Notes: generated from the letters alone by a model not told the origin. 64,000 nt of DNA from Doris montereyensis (GCA_037039925.1 JAXRKP010000206.1:37501-101500), one strand, 5' to 3'. Positions 10,690 to 22,356 are shown, counted from the first letter of the stretch. Translations and numbers: made by a program.

Positions 10690-10694
10690 ACATC

Positions 10695-10810
10695 CTTTCT
10701 TTATTACAGGTGTGCAGAATGTTTCCCGTATAATTCGGCCGGTCTTAGCTAATATTGACGATAATTAATCAGAAGTAGTATACTTCATATTGTATCTTTG
10801 CCTTCATACT
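10695..10810 (-). mobile_element. N-terminal continuation of the split LINE RT
   Basis: On the minus strand this reads ILAKTGRIIRETFCTPVIKK. Together with the duplicated GATGT it continues into CAKIIPIPKK at 4460 without a frame change, so it is the other half of the LINE at 2618-4460. It is cut off on its far side by the inverted-repeat arm. Confidence 0.6.
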
Positions 10811-10932
10811 GTGCCTTTTTTGGGACACTTCTTAGCTGAAAGCCAGCTTTTTCTAACTGGCTGGGGAAAAAAAGAATTTCAATACATTGCTTGCACTATA
10901 TATGATAGGTAATGCATACAATGAATATCATT
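10811..10932 (-). repeat. Right arm of the inverted repeat
   Basis: Inverted near-copy of 8809-8927. This arm is outside the MULE and the other is inside, so the pair is not the end of one transposon. Two opposite insertions of a short element of about 120 bp fit best. Confidence 0.85.
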
Positions 10933-11264
10933 GGTAGTATTCTTCAGATAGTATACTTTGTGGTAATTAAAATAAGTACGAACTTGATATACTTTAGAAA
11001 CAATTATCCTCTTTTATAGTACAGCCGATGTGTTGAAGGTTAGGTCGGTATCATTTCTAAACTGATCGTTTAAAATGAAAGGAAAGAATCGATACTGAGC
11101 CTTTGCTATGGTATGGATGTCAAGGGAATGAACTGCTCCATTCAATAGTGTAATAAAAGAGTTGTATCCCATTTGTGGTAAAACCGCCTTCTCAGGACAC
11201 CCCCCCCCCTTCCCCCTTTAAAGTGCTCAATTGGGTTGATGTGATTGTTAAGGATGTCTGCCTG
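10933..11264. other. Unassigned sequence
   Basis: AT-rich. A C-run at 11201-11209 and nothing recognisable otherwise. Confidence 0.4.
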
Positions 11265-11758
<494 letters not shown>

Positions 11759-11861
11759 TCCTCCAACGTAATGTCAAACGTGTTGTTTCTTCTTACTGAC
11801 CATGCTTTCAACCTACCATGCGACCATACCTGGGTCATACAGCAAGCAGTCATATGAGTCA

Positions 11862-11945
11862 TGGTTGGTGTTTTACTAGCACTAACACTCCATATTTTCG
11901 CCCACATCCACAACAAGTAGGGGTTCGAAGCCAACATTAGACACC
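11862..11945 (-). mobile_element. SINE family A, 3' fragment
   Basis: TTTTCGCCCACATCCACAAC is the reverse complement of the 3' signature GTGGATGTGGGCGAAAA shared with the copy at 12198-12420. Only the tail is present. Confidence 0.4.
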
Positions 11946-12197
11946 GGTTATTTTTTCTTCTTTTTATGTGAATTTTTTTTTCGGCATAAAAAAGGAGGGC
12001 TTAGGTTTCCTTTTCTATTTTTGTAAAGGTTGAATCATTGTAATTGTAAGTCAAATTTCCAAAGCTAGAACCCTGAGATAAGCTTGTACCAGAAATCTCA
12101 TCATAGTGGTGTTTTTAATTATATTATTCAACCCAGAGGTGTAGGGAATACTAAACAAGAATTTAATTTAGTAAGAAATAGTTTAATCGGGCTTAAT

Positions 12198-12420
12198 AAA
12201 AAAAAAAAAAAAACAACACCCCAGATTTTCACCCACATCCACAATGTGATCTCGATGTTTTTGATAGGATTTTAAATTTTGCCTGGGGGGACTGCCCTGT
12301 CCTGTAAACAGCCAGGGAATCTTTAACGTGCACAGAGTGTTGTGATCTGCACAGATGACCTCCTTTTTATCGTTCGTCTGCGATGTGACTAGGTGACGAT
12401 CCACCTGCCTGGACCAGAGG
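12198..12420 (-). mobile_element. SINE family A, 3' two-thirds
   Basis: Reverse complement carries GTGCAGATCACAACACTCTG, TTAAAGATTCCCTGG, GGGCAGTCC and GTGGATGTGGGTGAAAATC, all shared in order with the copies at 44735 and 54178. The element ends in a homopolymer at 12198-12213. The tRNA-related head is missing. Confidence 0.75.
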
Positions 12421-12439
12421 TTGCGAGTATAAAGGTATT

Positions 12440-12880
12440 CGTATTTACAGTACACTGTCCACAAGAGTTGGGTTAGTTGTGAATAACAGGTCAAGTATGT
12501 TCCTACCTCTTGTGTTAAACGCAACCATTTGTTCAAATCCATGTCCATGGATTGTATCAAGTGTGTGAAGTAGAGTTGAACAACATTCTTCACTGTTCTT
12601 GTATGTCTGTAGATTGCATGGTTTTATTACCCATTTATCCCAGTCAATATCTGGCTCATTGAAATCACCAGCTAGCAAGACGCAGGAGTTTTTGGGTAGT
12701 TTGTTCAATGATTATGATAGTCCATTTAGCCCGTTCAGGTCGTCGTATTGAGGGGTGATAACAGCTTCTCAAATATACTGGTTTGCACCCGATTGTTCCA
12801 AATTTTGCCCAAACTATTTCACAACTGGATTCAAATTTATCTTCAGGTGTTGCTAGCAAAGGCGTGACGTAACCAATACT
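12440..12880 (-). mobile_element. LINE endonuclease, C-terminal half
   Basis: Minus strand: LATPEDKFESSCEIVWAKF, then LLAGDFNEPDIDWDKW (the GDFN catalytic motif), then GFEQMVAFNTRGRNILDLLF. This is an APE endonuclease of CR1/L2 type. Its N-terminal half is at 13440-13694, beyond an insertion. Confidence 0.7.
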
Positions 12881-12976
12881 TCAAGTGGTGCCACGATAGA
12901 ATACTGTCCCAATATCATACTTTTAGACAACTGATATAAACCATAATAGTAATAACATTAGAGTATTTGTACTTAC

Positions 12977-12979
<3 letters not shown>

Positions 12980-13062
<83 letters not shown>

Positions 13063-13068
13063 AGAAGA

Positions 13069-13119
<51 letters not shown>

Positions 13120-13275
13120 GGGGAGGGGAGAGAGAGAGAGAGAGAGTGTGTGTGTGTGTGTGTGTGGGAGAGAGAGAGAGGAGAAAGAGAGAGAGAGAGA
13201 CAGACAGACAGAGAAAGAGAGACAGATAAAGAGAGACAGAGAAAGAGAGACAGAGACAGAGAGAGCGCAGCACGC
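12980..13275. repeat. GA microsatellite with GT and GACA patches
   Basis: GA runs with GAA, a short GT run at 13147-13165, and GACA repeats near the end. It sits in the segment of about 550 bp that splits the LINE endonuclease. Confidence 0.95.
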
Positions 13276-13439
13276 ATAGTGTTTATCAGCGTGTCGGCTT
13301 GAACCTAGCGCCCAAACCTATATGGCTTGAATCGAGATAAAAAGATTAATTAGCGTCGGTCAGCGAGACTGTGCGTGCACGCCACCACTAGTTGACTAGT
13401 TGGTTAATGCAATGTTTTACAGGTTGTTCCAAGCATGCA

Positions 13440-13694
13440 TCAATAAACCAGGCAGAACACGCCCCTGGTTGCTGGTGACACACCAACTACAACCTCACCG
13501 TAACCATCTAAGCAGTTTTTACGCCAAACGTTGTATTGATCGACATGGTATGGGAAAACCTTATTGTTGTTCATTTCGTCCATTGTCCAAGTTTCAGTAC
13601 CAAACAGAATGTCAAGTTTGGAAGTATTTAGTAGTTCAGCTACCGACTCTAATTTCTTGTGAATTTCGTGAAAGTTGACAACCCCAGCTTTCAC
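13440..13694 (-). mobile_element. LINE endonuclease, N-terminal half
   Basis: Minus strand: ELLNTSKLDILFGTETWTMD (the catalytic ETW), then NNNKVFPYHVDQYNVWRKNC and DGYGEVVVGVS. It continues the fragment at 12440-12880 after the intervening insert. Exact insert edges are not visible. Confidence 0.7.
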
Positions 13695-13982
13695 TACTTT
13701 CAGTTGTCTGGACTTGGGTTATTGCGGTTTTTGTTTGATTGACGAGGTGATTTTTATTTTGCTTGTGAGATGGTATATTCTCTACAAGAGGAGTTTTCCG
13801 GTGACTATGTAGATCTAGCTTTATTGTTTATGTGCCGGTTATATATTATTTAAGATATTATTATTGTTATGTTCTTGAGCCTGTCACGTGTCTATCATGG
13901 TCTATAGAATTAAGAAAAGAGAAAGAGACGGTGTGACTATTTCGCCGGAAGTTGATGTGAAGGTCAATAGTCAATAGAAAAC

Positions 13983-15459
13983 ATGGCGTCCTCCATGATA
14001 AGGCGTTTTCATTCCTTCACTTCTGACGGATTGACTTTATACAAATGGATGAAACTACACGATCAAAGTACCATTTTCTCGCATCTGTCATGTCGTTTTC
14101 CAGGAAACCGAAACTTCTGTGCCCGATTTCTTGCCAGCAGGACCAAATCAAGTGACCCAGTAAACAAGGAGAAAAAACCTCACTGCAACATTGGTACGAT
14201 CGGGCATGTTGACCATGGTAAAACCACTCTCACCGCTGCTATCACTAAAGTACTGTCTGAACAATACAAAGACGAGAATAGATTTGTGTCATATGAAGCC
14301 ATCGACAAAGCTCCTGATGAAATTAAAAGGGGGATTACTATTAATTCTGCCCACGTTGAATATTCAACGGCCAACAGACATTATGCCCACACGGACTGCC
14401 CTGGTCACATTGACTACGTAAAAATATGATAACTGGCGCTTCCCAGATGGATGGTGCAATTTTAGTTGTTGCTGCAACAGATGGCACTATGCCTCAAACA
14501 AGAGAACATTTACTTTTAGCAAAACAAATTGGTGTAAACAATATTATCATTTTTATAAATAAAGCAGATATAGTGGATAGTGAAATGTTAGAGTTAGTTG
14601 AATTAGAAATACGGGAAACTCTTTCAGAGTATGGATATGACGGTGACAATTGCCCAGTAGTCACAGGATCAGCCCTACTTGCTTTAAAGGGTGAAAATGA
14701 GGATTTAGGAAGAGATAAGATATTAGAACTGATGACAGTGATTGATAATAGTATTCCTATCCCAGAAAGAGACTTGTCGCTTCCATTTATGTTACCTGTT
14801 GAAAAAATTGTATCTGTTACTGGGAGGGGAACTGTGGCAATCGGAACAATGAAACAAGGGACCATAAAAAAAAGTGATCCCGCTGAAATTGTGGGTTTGG
14901 GAATAGCATCAAAACAGTTGTATCAGATTTACATGTCTTTGGGAAATCAGTGAAAGAATGCATTGCCGGTGAAAACATTGGAGCTTTGCTCAGGGGTGTG
15001 AAAAGTGAATTTATTCAAAGAGGAATGCTATTAGGTCCTCCAGGCACCCTGACTCAGTGCAATGCCTTTAAAGCCCAGCTTTACCTTCTCACAAAATTTG
15101 AAGGTGGAAGAAAACGTCCAATAACGGATAGATACATTCAGATGTTGTACAGTTTCACTTGGAATGTTTCAGCTTGTGTGTTGCTGCCTGAAGAAATGAA
15201 TATGCTCATGCCTGGTGAGGCAACTGTGGTTGAAATAGTTCTTCGAGTTCCAATGGTTATCTGCCCAGGGCAAAGATTCACTATCAGGGAGAACAACATT
15301 ACAACGGCCACTGGGCTCATTACAGAATTTCTGCCCTCAAGTGATTTAAAAATCAGGGGTTTCAATGAAGAAAAACAGGTCACTCATGTTATTCAAGGTA
15401 ATGCTCGTGTCACTGCAAATGCACGTTTGAGGAGAAAGAAGACTCAGAGTCCATTGTGA
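13983..15459 (+). CDS. TUFM: Mitochondrial elongation factor Tu (nuclear-encoded), two frame breaks
   Basis: GTPase that brings aminoacyl-tRNA to the mitochondrial ribosome. The Arg-rich, Asp/Glu-poor first 55 residues ([26 protein letters not shown]) look like a matrix-targeting presequence. G motifs: GHVDHGKT (74-81), RGIT (115-118), DCPGH (137-141), NKAD (192-195), GSAL (228-231). Domains 2 and 3 follow ([35 protein letters not shown]). About 492 residues in all, longer than the usual 450 or so, because a basic tail ([18 protein letters not shown]) extends past the normal end. The frame is lost at the A-runs 14420-14424 and 14911-14914; one more A at each restores it, so indel errors or a recent pseudogene are possible. 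No intron interrupts the gene. DCPGH is followed by Ile instead of the common Ala. Confidence 0.85.
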
Positions 15460-15571
15460 CAGTTATGTGTTTGTGTCAAGGACAGTGGAGCATACATGTA
15501 ATGATATAGAGAAAAGTTTGTATGTAAATGTAAACAGGGATGACATTTTTACAATGATGACGCTTAATTGA

Positions 15572-15577
15572 AATAAA
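15572..15577 (+). promoter_or_regulatory. Polyadenylation signal of the EF-Tu gene
   Basis: AATAAA about 110 bp after the stop codon. No genomic poly(A) tract follows, so there is no retrocopy tail. Confidence 0.6.
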
Positions 15578-15644
15578 TTTGTCACCATGTAAATCATAAA
15601 TTACACCTCATCAGTGAAAGTGTGTAATGCGTGAGTCCATGATA

Positions 15645-15735
15645 TATAATATAATATATATATTATATATATATATATATATATATTATTATTATATATA
15701 TTATTATATATATATATATATATCTATATATATAT
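15645..15735. repeat. AT-rich microsatellite (TA with ATT)
   Basis: TATATA runs with TTA interruptions and self-complementary structure. Confidence 0.9.
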
Positions 15736-17320
15736 TATATGGGATAAGATTTGTACTTCAAATGATCAGAATATTAATGAACTTATGCCTCTGAGTAAAG
15801 TTTACTATAGTTGATCTGATGTTTTTATATTGGGACAGGGCATTCTTTGTGTCACGCTTGCCTCAATTTATTCGACAAGAGGAACGTCGCCATTTTGGGT
15901 CGGTGAACTATACGATTAGCCTATTGTTTTACTGGGCGAATTATAAAAGTCTATGAAACACACTTTATTGGGATTTCTGTGTCTTTGTCTTCTAAAAGCA
16001 ATTTTCCTACCCAATCAGCGATTGGATCATATTCTTGGGTACTTTAAATGTAATTCGCGGTGCCTTGGCCGTAAAAATCATTCCACCCTGACATTGTTTC
16101 ACACTGGATTCACCCGAACATCGCTGTCAGCCGCCGTGTTGCGTCAAGGTATGTAACACATCTTTCACGTAGTACTATCGGAGAGTGTAAATAATAGTAA
16201 TATTTTATTCAGTTGAAATAGAACAGGTTTTGATTTCCCACATGACCAATCTCGTCATCTATATCTCCTGCCCACTACAATATTATTTGAAATAAGTTTC
16301 GTAGTCGGGACACAGCCATTATTTTGGCCTCACTGTCAATCTATTGCCATCCCTGACACAGAACAATCTGAGCCAGCATGGGAGATAAAATGTTAAAAGT
16401 TAAAATAATGGTTGATCCCGACTATGGAACCCCTCCCTAATCTATTATTTTTCTCATCAGGAAAATGGTGTAGTACTGTAAGCGTACGAAATTTTATTCA
16501 CAATCCCATAAGGTCAGGGTGGGTATTTTTTCATGACTAACGGTGATGTCATGGGCCACTGTTACTGTTAGTAGTGTTAGTTTTTGTTTTGTTTTTTGTT
16601 GTTTTTCACCTCATTTGTCCATTCAAAACTATCATGAATATCATGATCTTTAAAATGTATTTTTACCACCAAGCGACAATTAAATCACATATCCGCCCCA
16701 CTAATACAAAGTCAAAACAAAAATGTTTCTTTGCTATTTTCTTTGTTTAATTTCAAGCATTTTGGTGCTTCCATGGTCAAAATTGATCCAGAAGTCTATT
16801 TTTCAATTTCAATCATCTTTATTGAATTTTAAGAAATGCCTTTTATTTTGTGATTTTTTTGGTTTGGTGTCAGTAACAGGTTTTTTAACAAAATTGAGTT
16901 AAATGGCTATTTTAGATGTCATTATAAAACCTTAAAAGTTGACACTCGAATCCCTAACAAAAAATTTACATTAATCACGCTTCCCATTGATTGACTCTTT
17001 GAAGTAATTTTAATTTTGCCGGCCAACCTTTGTCAAACAGTAAAGAGAGCTTGCAAAGGTCACAATACTTTTTGCACAAAGCCAAAACTGGCATGAATTT
17101 CTTACAACTTCAAATGAGCATATCTTCGTTAATAATCATCAGGTTACAAAGATGATTTAGGTATCAATGTCTTCAGGAAACATAGTTCTGCACAATAAAA
17201 ACATTAGATGACGAAAAGTAATTAGAAAAAAAATGAATTTGGGTTTTACCTCCCCTGACTACCTGGTAGAGTAAGTCGATTTTTGTGTACAAGTGATGAT
17301 TTTATTCCTTTGACTGCATT
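15736..17320. other. Unassigned stretch, possible promoter/first exon near 15.9-16.15 kb
   Basis: CGCCATTTTGG at 15888-15898 resembles a YY1-type initiator. An open stretch from 15953 ends just before CAAG|GTATGT at 16149-16150, which could be a first-exon donor. No protein family is recognised and no partner exon is seen. The rest is AT-rich without recognisable repeats. Confidence 0.25.
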
Positions 17321-17324
17321 CTAA

Positions 17325-17610
17325 AGACAAACGCAAAGTAAAGTTCTTTCAAGGCAGTTACGATCCATCGAGCGAAGCTTATCCCGGTTTCTATAGCTTG
17401 AAGCATCTTTGATATAACGCTATTCTGACACTCAGTGACACAAGTTTTTACTCCCAAGCTAGTGCTCGTAGTCGTACCCATTTCTACCTGGGTCAAGTGA
17501 GTAAAATGCGTGTAATTGTAAAGCGTCTTTCCCAAGGAACACTGCGTCGGACCAACCCGGGACCTCATGATCCCAAGTTTGGCAGCTTTACCGCTCCCGC
17601 TAACATCACT
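17325..17610 (-). mobile_element. SINE family B (tRNA head, conserved central domain)
   Basis: On the minus strand: a B-box-like GGTCCCGGGTTGGTCCGACG, then the central core GGGAAAGACGCTTTAC, CTCACTTGACCCAGGTAGAA and ATGGGTACGACTACGAGCAC. The last two blocks are typical of the conserved central domain found in many animal SINEs. It ends in a CTTTACTTTGCG-like tail. Related to the copy at 62395-62705. Confidence 0.7.
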
Positions 17611-18315
17611 TCTATAGACTAAATAAAGTAGTTTGAATTGTAATCCAAAAGCATAGCATTGTGTTTGCAGCCCTATTCGATGATTCATTACGTGTTTTAC
17701 ATCTCCTGAAAAATTACGTCTCTCTAGAGTGGACTTACATTTTAGAAAGTTTCACCTTGGTTAGTAGTAGTTTTGTTTTGTAAAAAAATTAGTTCTGAAC
17801 AAAATGGAAGTAATGTCTGCTTGGCTTAAGAGTAGTAGTCTTTTAGTATACAGGGAAATAATTCTGTCACTGTCTCATCTTTTTACTTTTGTATTTTTAC
17901 TTATTATTATATTATATTTTTATACATGCGTACATGATGTATATTTCAAAATCAAAATATGAAACAAAAGATTGATTTTCACTCTCCATCCATATCTTGA
18001 TCATATCAATCACCAGATTTTCCTCTCAAGCATTTCATTTTTTTTTATCACACATTTATATAACTATAAAATACTGATACTTACGGCCTTTTTTCTTCTT
18101 TTATTCCATAACAACTGGACTTTAAATCAATTCTTGATTATGCCTATTTCTATCGGTATGTATGATTTAAAATTTACTAAACCTCAACAAACTCTTAAAT
18201 TGATCCAATTTTGATCATTACTTTAAGTTAATGTCATGTATCATGTTTAATTTATTTAAATGTAGTCTTCAGTGCTAGTGCTGAGTTTAATTTCTGTTGG
18301 CAGTTTGTTCCACAG
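17611..18315. other. Unassigned AT-rich stretch
   Basis: No gene or repeat family recognised. Confidence 0.4.
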
Positions 18316-18319
18316 CCTT

Positions 18320-18445
18320 ACCACACTACTGCAGTACTACTACGGTACTACTACGGTACTACTACGGTACTACTATGGTACTACTACGGTACTAGTACTA
18401 CTACGGTACTACTACGGTACTACTACGGTACTACTACGGTTCTAC
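18320..18445. repeat. 11-bp minisatellite TACTACTACGG, about 10 copies
   Basis: Nearly perfect tandem units, with one CTAGTACTACTAC irregularity in the middle. Confidence 0.93.
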
Positions 18446-18762
18446 AGTCCAACTTGAAATGACGACCACCAATGATGATAGACCAAAGTGATCGTTCTGG
18501 CCAGGTCATGGTTGTTAGAATTTTCTGGTTAATAAAATAATTTCCCCCTCAGTTGTCAAATTCATTTGATTCTAGGGTTTAGGATTGCTTCCCCCCCCCC
18601 CCGCCCCCCATGCCTTTTATGTATACTTGTTGGTTTGTTCTTTGTTTCGTTATTTATCCGACCTTGCGTATTATGCTACCCTGGCACAATAAGGATTCAG
18701 GGGGGTTTTTTTGTGGTGTTTTTAAATATTTGTTGTTGTTCTTTTTTTTTTTACTATATGAA

Positions 18763-19165
18763 AGTATTGAAAGTGCATAACCCCGCCCTAGTCAGCGGTC
18801 AATGGTAGTAAAGTATTGAAAGTGCCATAACCCTGCCCTAGTCAGCGGTCAATGGTAGTAAAGTATTGAAAGTGCCATAACCCTTCCCTAGTCAGCGGTC
18901 AATGGTAGTAAAGTATTGAAAGTGCCATAACCCTGCCCTAGTCAGCGGTCAATGGTAGTAAAGTATTGAAAGTGCCATAACCCCGCCCTAGTCAGCGGTC
19001 AATGGTAGTAAAGTATTGAAAGTGCCATAACCCCGCCCTAGTCAGCGGTCAATGGTAGTAAAGTATTGAAAGTGCCATAACCCCGCCCTAGTCAGCGGTC
19101 AATGGTAGTAAAGTATTGAAAGTGCCATAACCCCGCCCTAGTCAGCGATCAATGGTAATGGTAGT
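18763..19165. repeat. 50-bp minisatellite, about 8 copies
   Basis: The unit starts AGTATTGAAAGTGCCATAAC and contains GTCAGCGGTCAATGGTAGTA. The GTCAGCGGTC blocks sit at 18791, 18841, 18891, 18941, 18991, 19041, 19091 and 19141, exactly 50 bp apart. Only a few point variants (CTG, CTT or CCG in one triplet), so the array is young or homogenised. Confidence 0.97.
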
Positions 19166-19557
19166 AGTAGAAGTCATGGGAGCACATCTCCCATGTGTTT
19201 GCATCTACATGTAGTTAGTTAGTTAGAAGTAGAAGTGTCTGGAAGGAGGCAAGACACGGTGGCACCTGGGGAAGTGCTTCAGCCTCAATACCACCAACAT
19301 TCTTAATCTTAGCCATGGTATTGGTATCGATGATGATCTTCTCTCCACTGTTAGTGTTAGTGTTAGTTAGACAATCTAGAAAGATACCTGAAAACACCTC
19401 ATACGATGCTTCTTAGAAGAAAAGTAACTGTTTTTAGTATTATGCAGTTTTGATTCACGTACCACACACCACTATAAATAATATTATATTTTCATGTTGT
19501 TGTTTTTTTTTACATATATATGTACATTGCTCATGTTTTTACTATGTTAACTATGTG

Positions 19558-20490
19558 CAGTGTAGCACGTGTTCGTTGAACTTGTTGGTGCAACAGAAAC
19601 AGTTCGAGGAATCCGTGATTAGTGGAACACGAGAAAGTACTATAGGACAAGGAACAACCTTTGCATGTACTAAGCACAGACAGTTTTGTAAACAATTCCT
19701 ATCGCTTTTGAAACGATCGATCCATCCTGTATTGCTCGTGAAATCACTTACATGCCCAGGTGTTTGGCAATTTCATCTGCCTTAGCGCAAATCACACTTC
19801 CACTGAGAGGACTGTTCATAGCACGAGCCTGTTGAAACCAGACAAAAAGAACCTTCTCCAAATCATCATTTTTTACAACTCTCTGTCGCTTTCTGTCTGG
19901 TTGGCTAGATGAAGCTTGTTCAATCTTATCCCTGTTTTTGATGTACGTCGACAGGGTATTTCGGAATGTTGAATTCTTTGCAATGTCCGTTTTCTTTCAT
20001 CCTTTATCAACTTCAGCGAGGATCTTTTCTTAGTTTCGAGAGTAAGAACAGTCAATTTTCTTTTCTCTGCCATTTTCCTGCAATGCAAGTGATGCGTCGA
20101 CTGAGACTGGAGTTGATGTATCGGCACCGAGCATTAGATAGTAATGGGCTACAACTACACAGGCTAGTGCTAGGCTTCGCGCGCCGTTCTGACTACTAGT
20201 AAAAGTACTAGTTTTCCAAAGGTGTATAAATTACACACCTTTGGATCTACGTTACCATGGTGTAGGCTATTTTTAGTCACCGGCTAGAGTACTTTCAGAC
20301 CAAAATTAGGCAAAATTTTCTCAGACTGCTTGAGAAAATAGTTCGAGGAATCCGTTAACAGGTTCGACTTTGGCGTGTCAACATTGTTAAGAAAAAGAGA
20401 GGAAATCATTCGGGACAATACACTATACAGGTTGTTCGAGGAATCCAGGAATTCGACGACCGCGTGTTCGACAAATGCGTGCTGCACTAT
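19558..20490 (-). mobile_element. Tigger/pogo DNA transposon, internally deleted
   Basis: The minus strand from 20073 reads MAEKRKLTVLTLETKKRSS (first HTH). After frame changes come STFRNTLSTYIKNRDKIEQA and KVLFVWFQQARAMNSPLSGS, then DEIAKHLGM and NTGWIDRFK. These are the two DNA-binding HTH modules of a Tigger/CENP-B-type transposase. The DDE catalytic domain is absent. The ends are similar inverted sequences: GTGTAGCACG at 19560 and GTGCAGCACG (minus) at about 20482, with further TTCGAGGAATCC blocks inside. TA follows the right end but CA precedes the left. About 0.93 kb, non-autonomous. Confidence 0.7.
20215..20243. repeat. Small hairpin inside the Tigger derivative
   Basis: CCAAAGGTGT and ACACCTTTGG pair perfectly across a 9-nt AT-rich loop. 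Confidence 0.6.
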
Positions 20491-21299
20491 GTATAATTAT
20501 GCGCCTAGAGCTGTCGTAAGATGGGAGTGGGCGCTATAGAAATGAAGTATAATTATAATTATTATAATTATTATTATTATTACTATATTATAAAGATTAC
20601 AATGGGAAGACCCATAGGAGAAAGGCTTGAAATAACAGTGTGACGTATTAAAGTAACACATAGTGTGGATACTGCATAAGTCGATGTTGCATGATTTTTA
20701 TCTAGGTCGATGTTTTTTGACGGTCCCATCCCCCACACATTTTTTAGTTAATGAAAAAAAAACCTGCTTACATCAACTTAAGTAACATGCCTGCCTTTTC
20801 ATGGCCCAATACTGTAAAATGAATGAAAATACGATTACGATTGCATGAGTCGATGTTTTAATTTCAATGCAATCCACGACCGTTGACCCCACAGCAATGT
20901 AAAGATATATATCTGTATTAATATTAGTATTAATATTAGTATTAATGATTATAACAGGCTCCTCCACTTGCCCTCACTCTACATAACAAGATTCGATTAG
21001 CGCAAGTTAATATAATCCCATCAGGCGTTGGCATATTATGGTTGCCATATTATTATATATTTTATGTGGCCTGTAATGTTGCCTATCTCACCTTTTTTTC
21101 CAGTTGCGACTGTACCGGTCAGAGTAAAAGCGGGCGGGTGGGTGGCGGCCACCAATAACTATAAAAAAAAATATTATTAAATTTGGTGTTACAGATAAAA
21201 GGTTGTTTTCAGGTGGCAGTTTTCCATGTTAGTGTGAGCCTTTCTTGGTGATGGTTTGAAGTTTGACGTCCATGATTTTAGACTCCATTGCGTGACACT
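20491..21299. other. Unassigned AT-rich sequence before the satellite
   Basis: ATT/TTA-rich at 20545-20590 and a TAATATTAG repeat at 20918-20945. No gene recognised. Confidence 0.4.
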
Positions 21300-22356
21300 G
21301 TTTTGTCTACACTAACCTTCGCACAATACTCTTCCCCTGCCGTAAGGGGCAAGATGAACAAGCCGCTAGCGGTGTCCCCATCTCCCCTTGTTGTACGTAC
21401 TAATATTGCGATTGTTGAATTGCCATTCTATAAACATTGCCACCTAACCACACTGTCATTTCTCCATTAAAACCTTAGCAGATAGACATGTACAAGCCGT
21501 ACACGCCACTACGTGTAGGTCTAAAGACACATTCTGTTTTGTCACAGTTCGTGTTGGGAACATCGGCTATCACAAAAGTAGCGAGTTTTGTCTATTCATT
21601 GACGTGTGTTAGCACACGAAATACCAAGTAAAATGGTGAGACAAGCTAGGAAGGTGAAGGGTTGGCTTTCTGTGAGATTAGAAATCGAAAGCCACTGAAA
21701 TGACACCAATCCATTCGTGGACTTCTTTTTATATAGCCCTAACACAGTAACAGTAATCTTCACACATTACTCTTACTTACCCTGCACTGTAAGGGGCAAG
21801 AGGAACAAGCCGCTAGCGGTGTCCCCATCTCCCCTTGATGTACGTACACGCCACTACGTGTAGGTCTGAAGACACATTCCGTCTTGTCAATTTTTGTGTT
21901 AGGGATATAGGCTATTACAAAAATAGCGAGTTTTGTCTATTCATTGATCTTCAAATGTTGTGTGTGTTCTAATATTATATTAGCACACTAAATAAAGTGG
22001 TGAGACAAGCTAGAAAGATGAAGGGTTGATTTACTGTGAGATTAGAAAACCACTGAAATCACACCAATCCATCTGTGGACTTCCTTTTATAGCCTTAACA
22101 CTGACCTTCACACGATGCTTTTACCCTGCTGTAAGGGACAAGTTGTTAACTGTGTCCCCATCTCCCGTTGTACGAACGAATATAGCGATTGTTAAATTCT
22201 AAAACATTGCCATCTAACCACACTCATTTTTCATGAAAACCTTAGCAGACAGACACGTACACTACAAGCGGTACACGCCATTACGTGAAGGTCTGAAGAC
22301 ACATTCTCTTTTGTCAAATTTTGTGTTAGGGACATAGGCTATCACAAAAGTAGCGA
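21300..22356 (+). repeat. Complex satellite array, first block
   Basis: Same satellite as 24976-27044 and 31105-41228. Recurrent blocks include CCCCATCTCCCCTTGTTGTA, GATTGTTAAATTC, CAAAACCTTAGCAGACAGAC, GGTCTGAAGACACATTCTGT and TGTGTTAGGGACATAGGC. Modules alternate with GTGGTGAGACAAGCTAGAAA-type spacers. Short open frames in it recur with the repeat and are not genes. Confidence 0.9.

Noticed and set aside
15953..16156. Short hydrophobic ORF followed by a donor-like GTATGT
   Set aside because: No second exon, no family, and a single donor-like site is weak; mentioned only as a possible first exon.
19215..19397. Minus-strand ORF of 60 codons next to the 50-bp array
   Set aside because: Rich in low-complexity Thr/Asn from a TAGTGTTAGTGTTAG run; no family.
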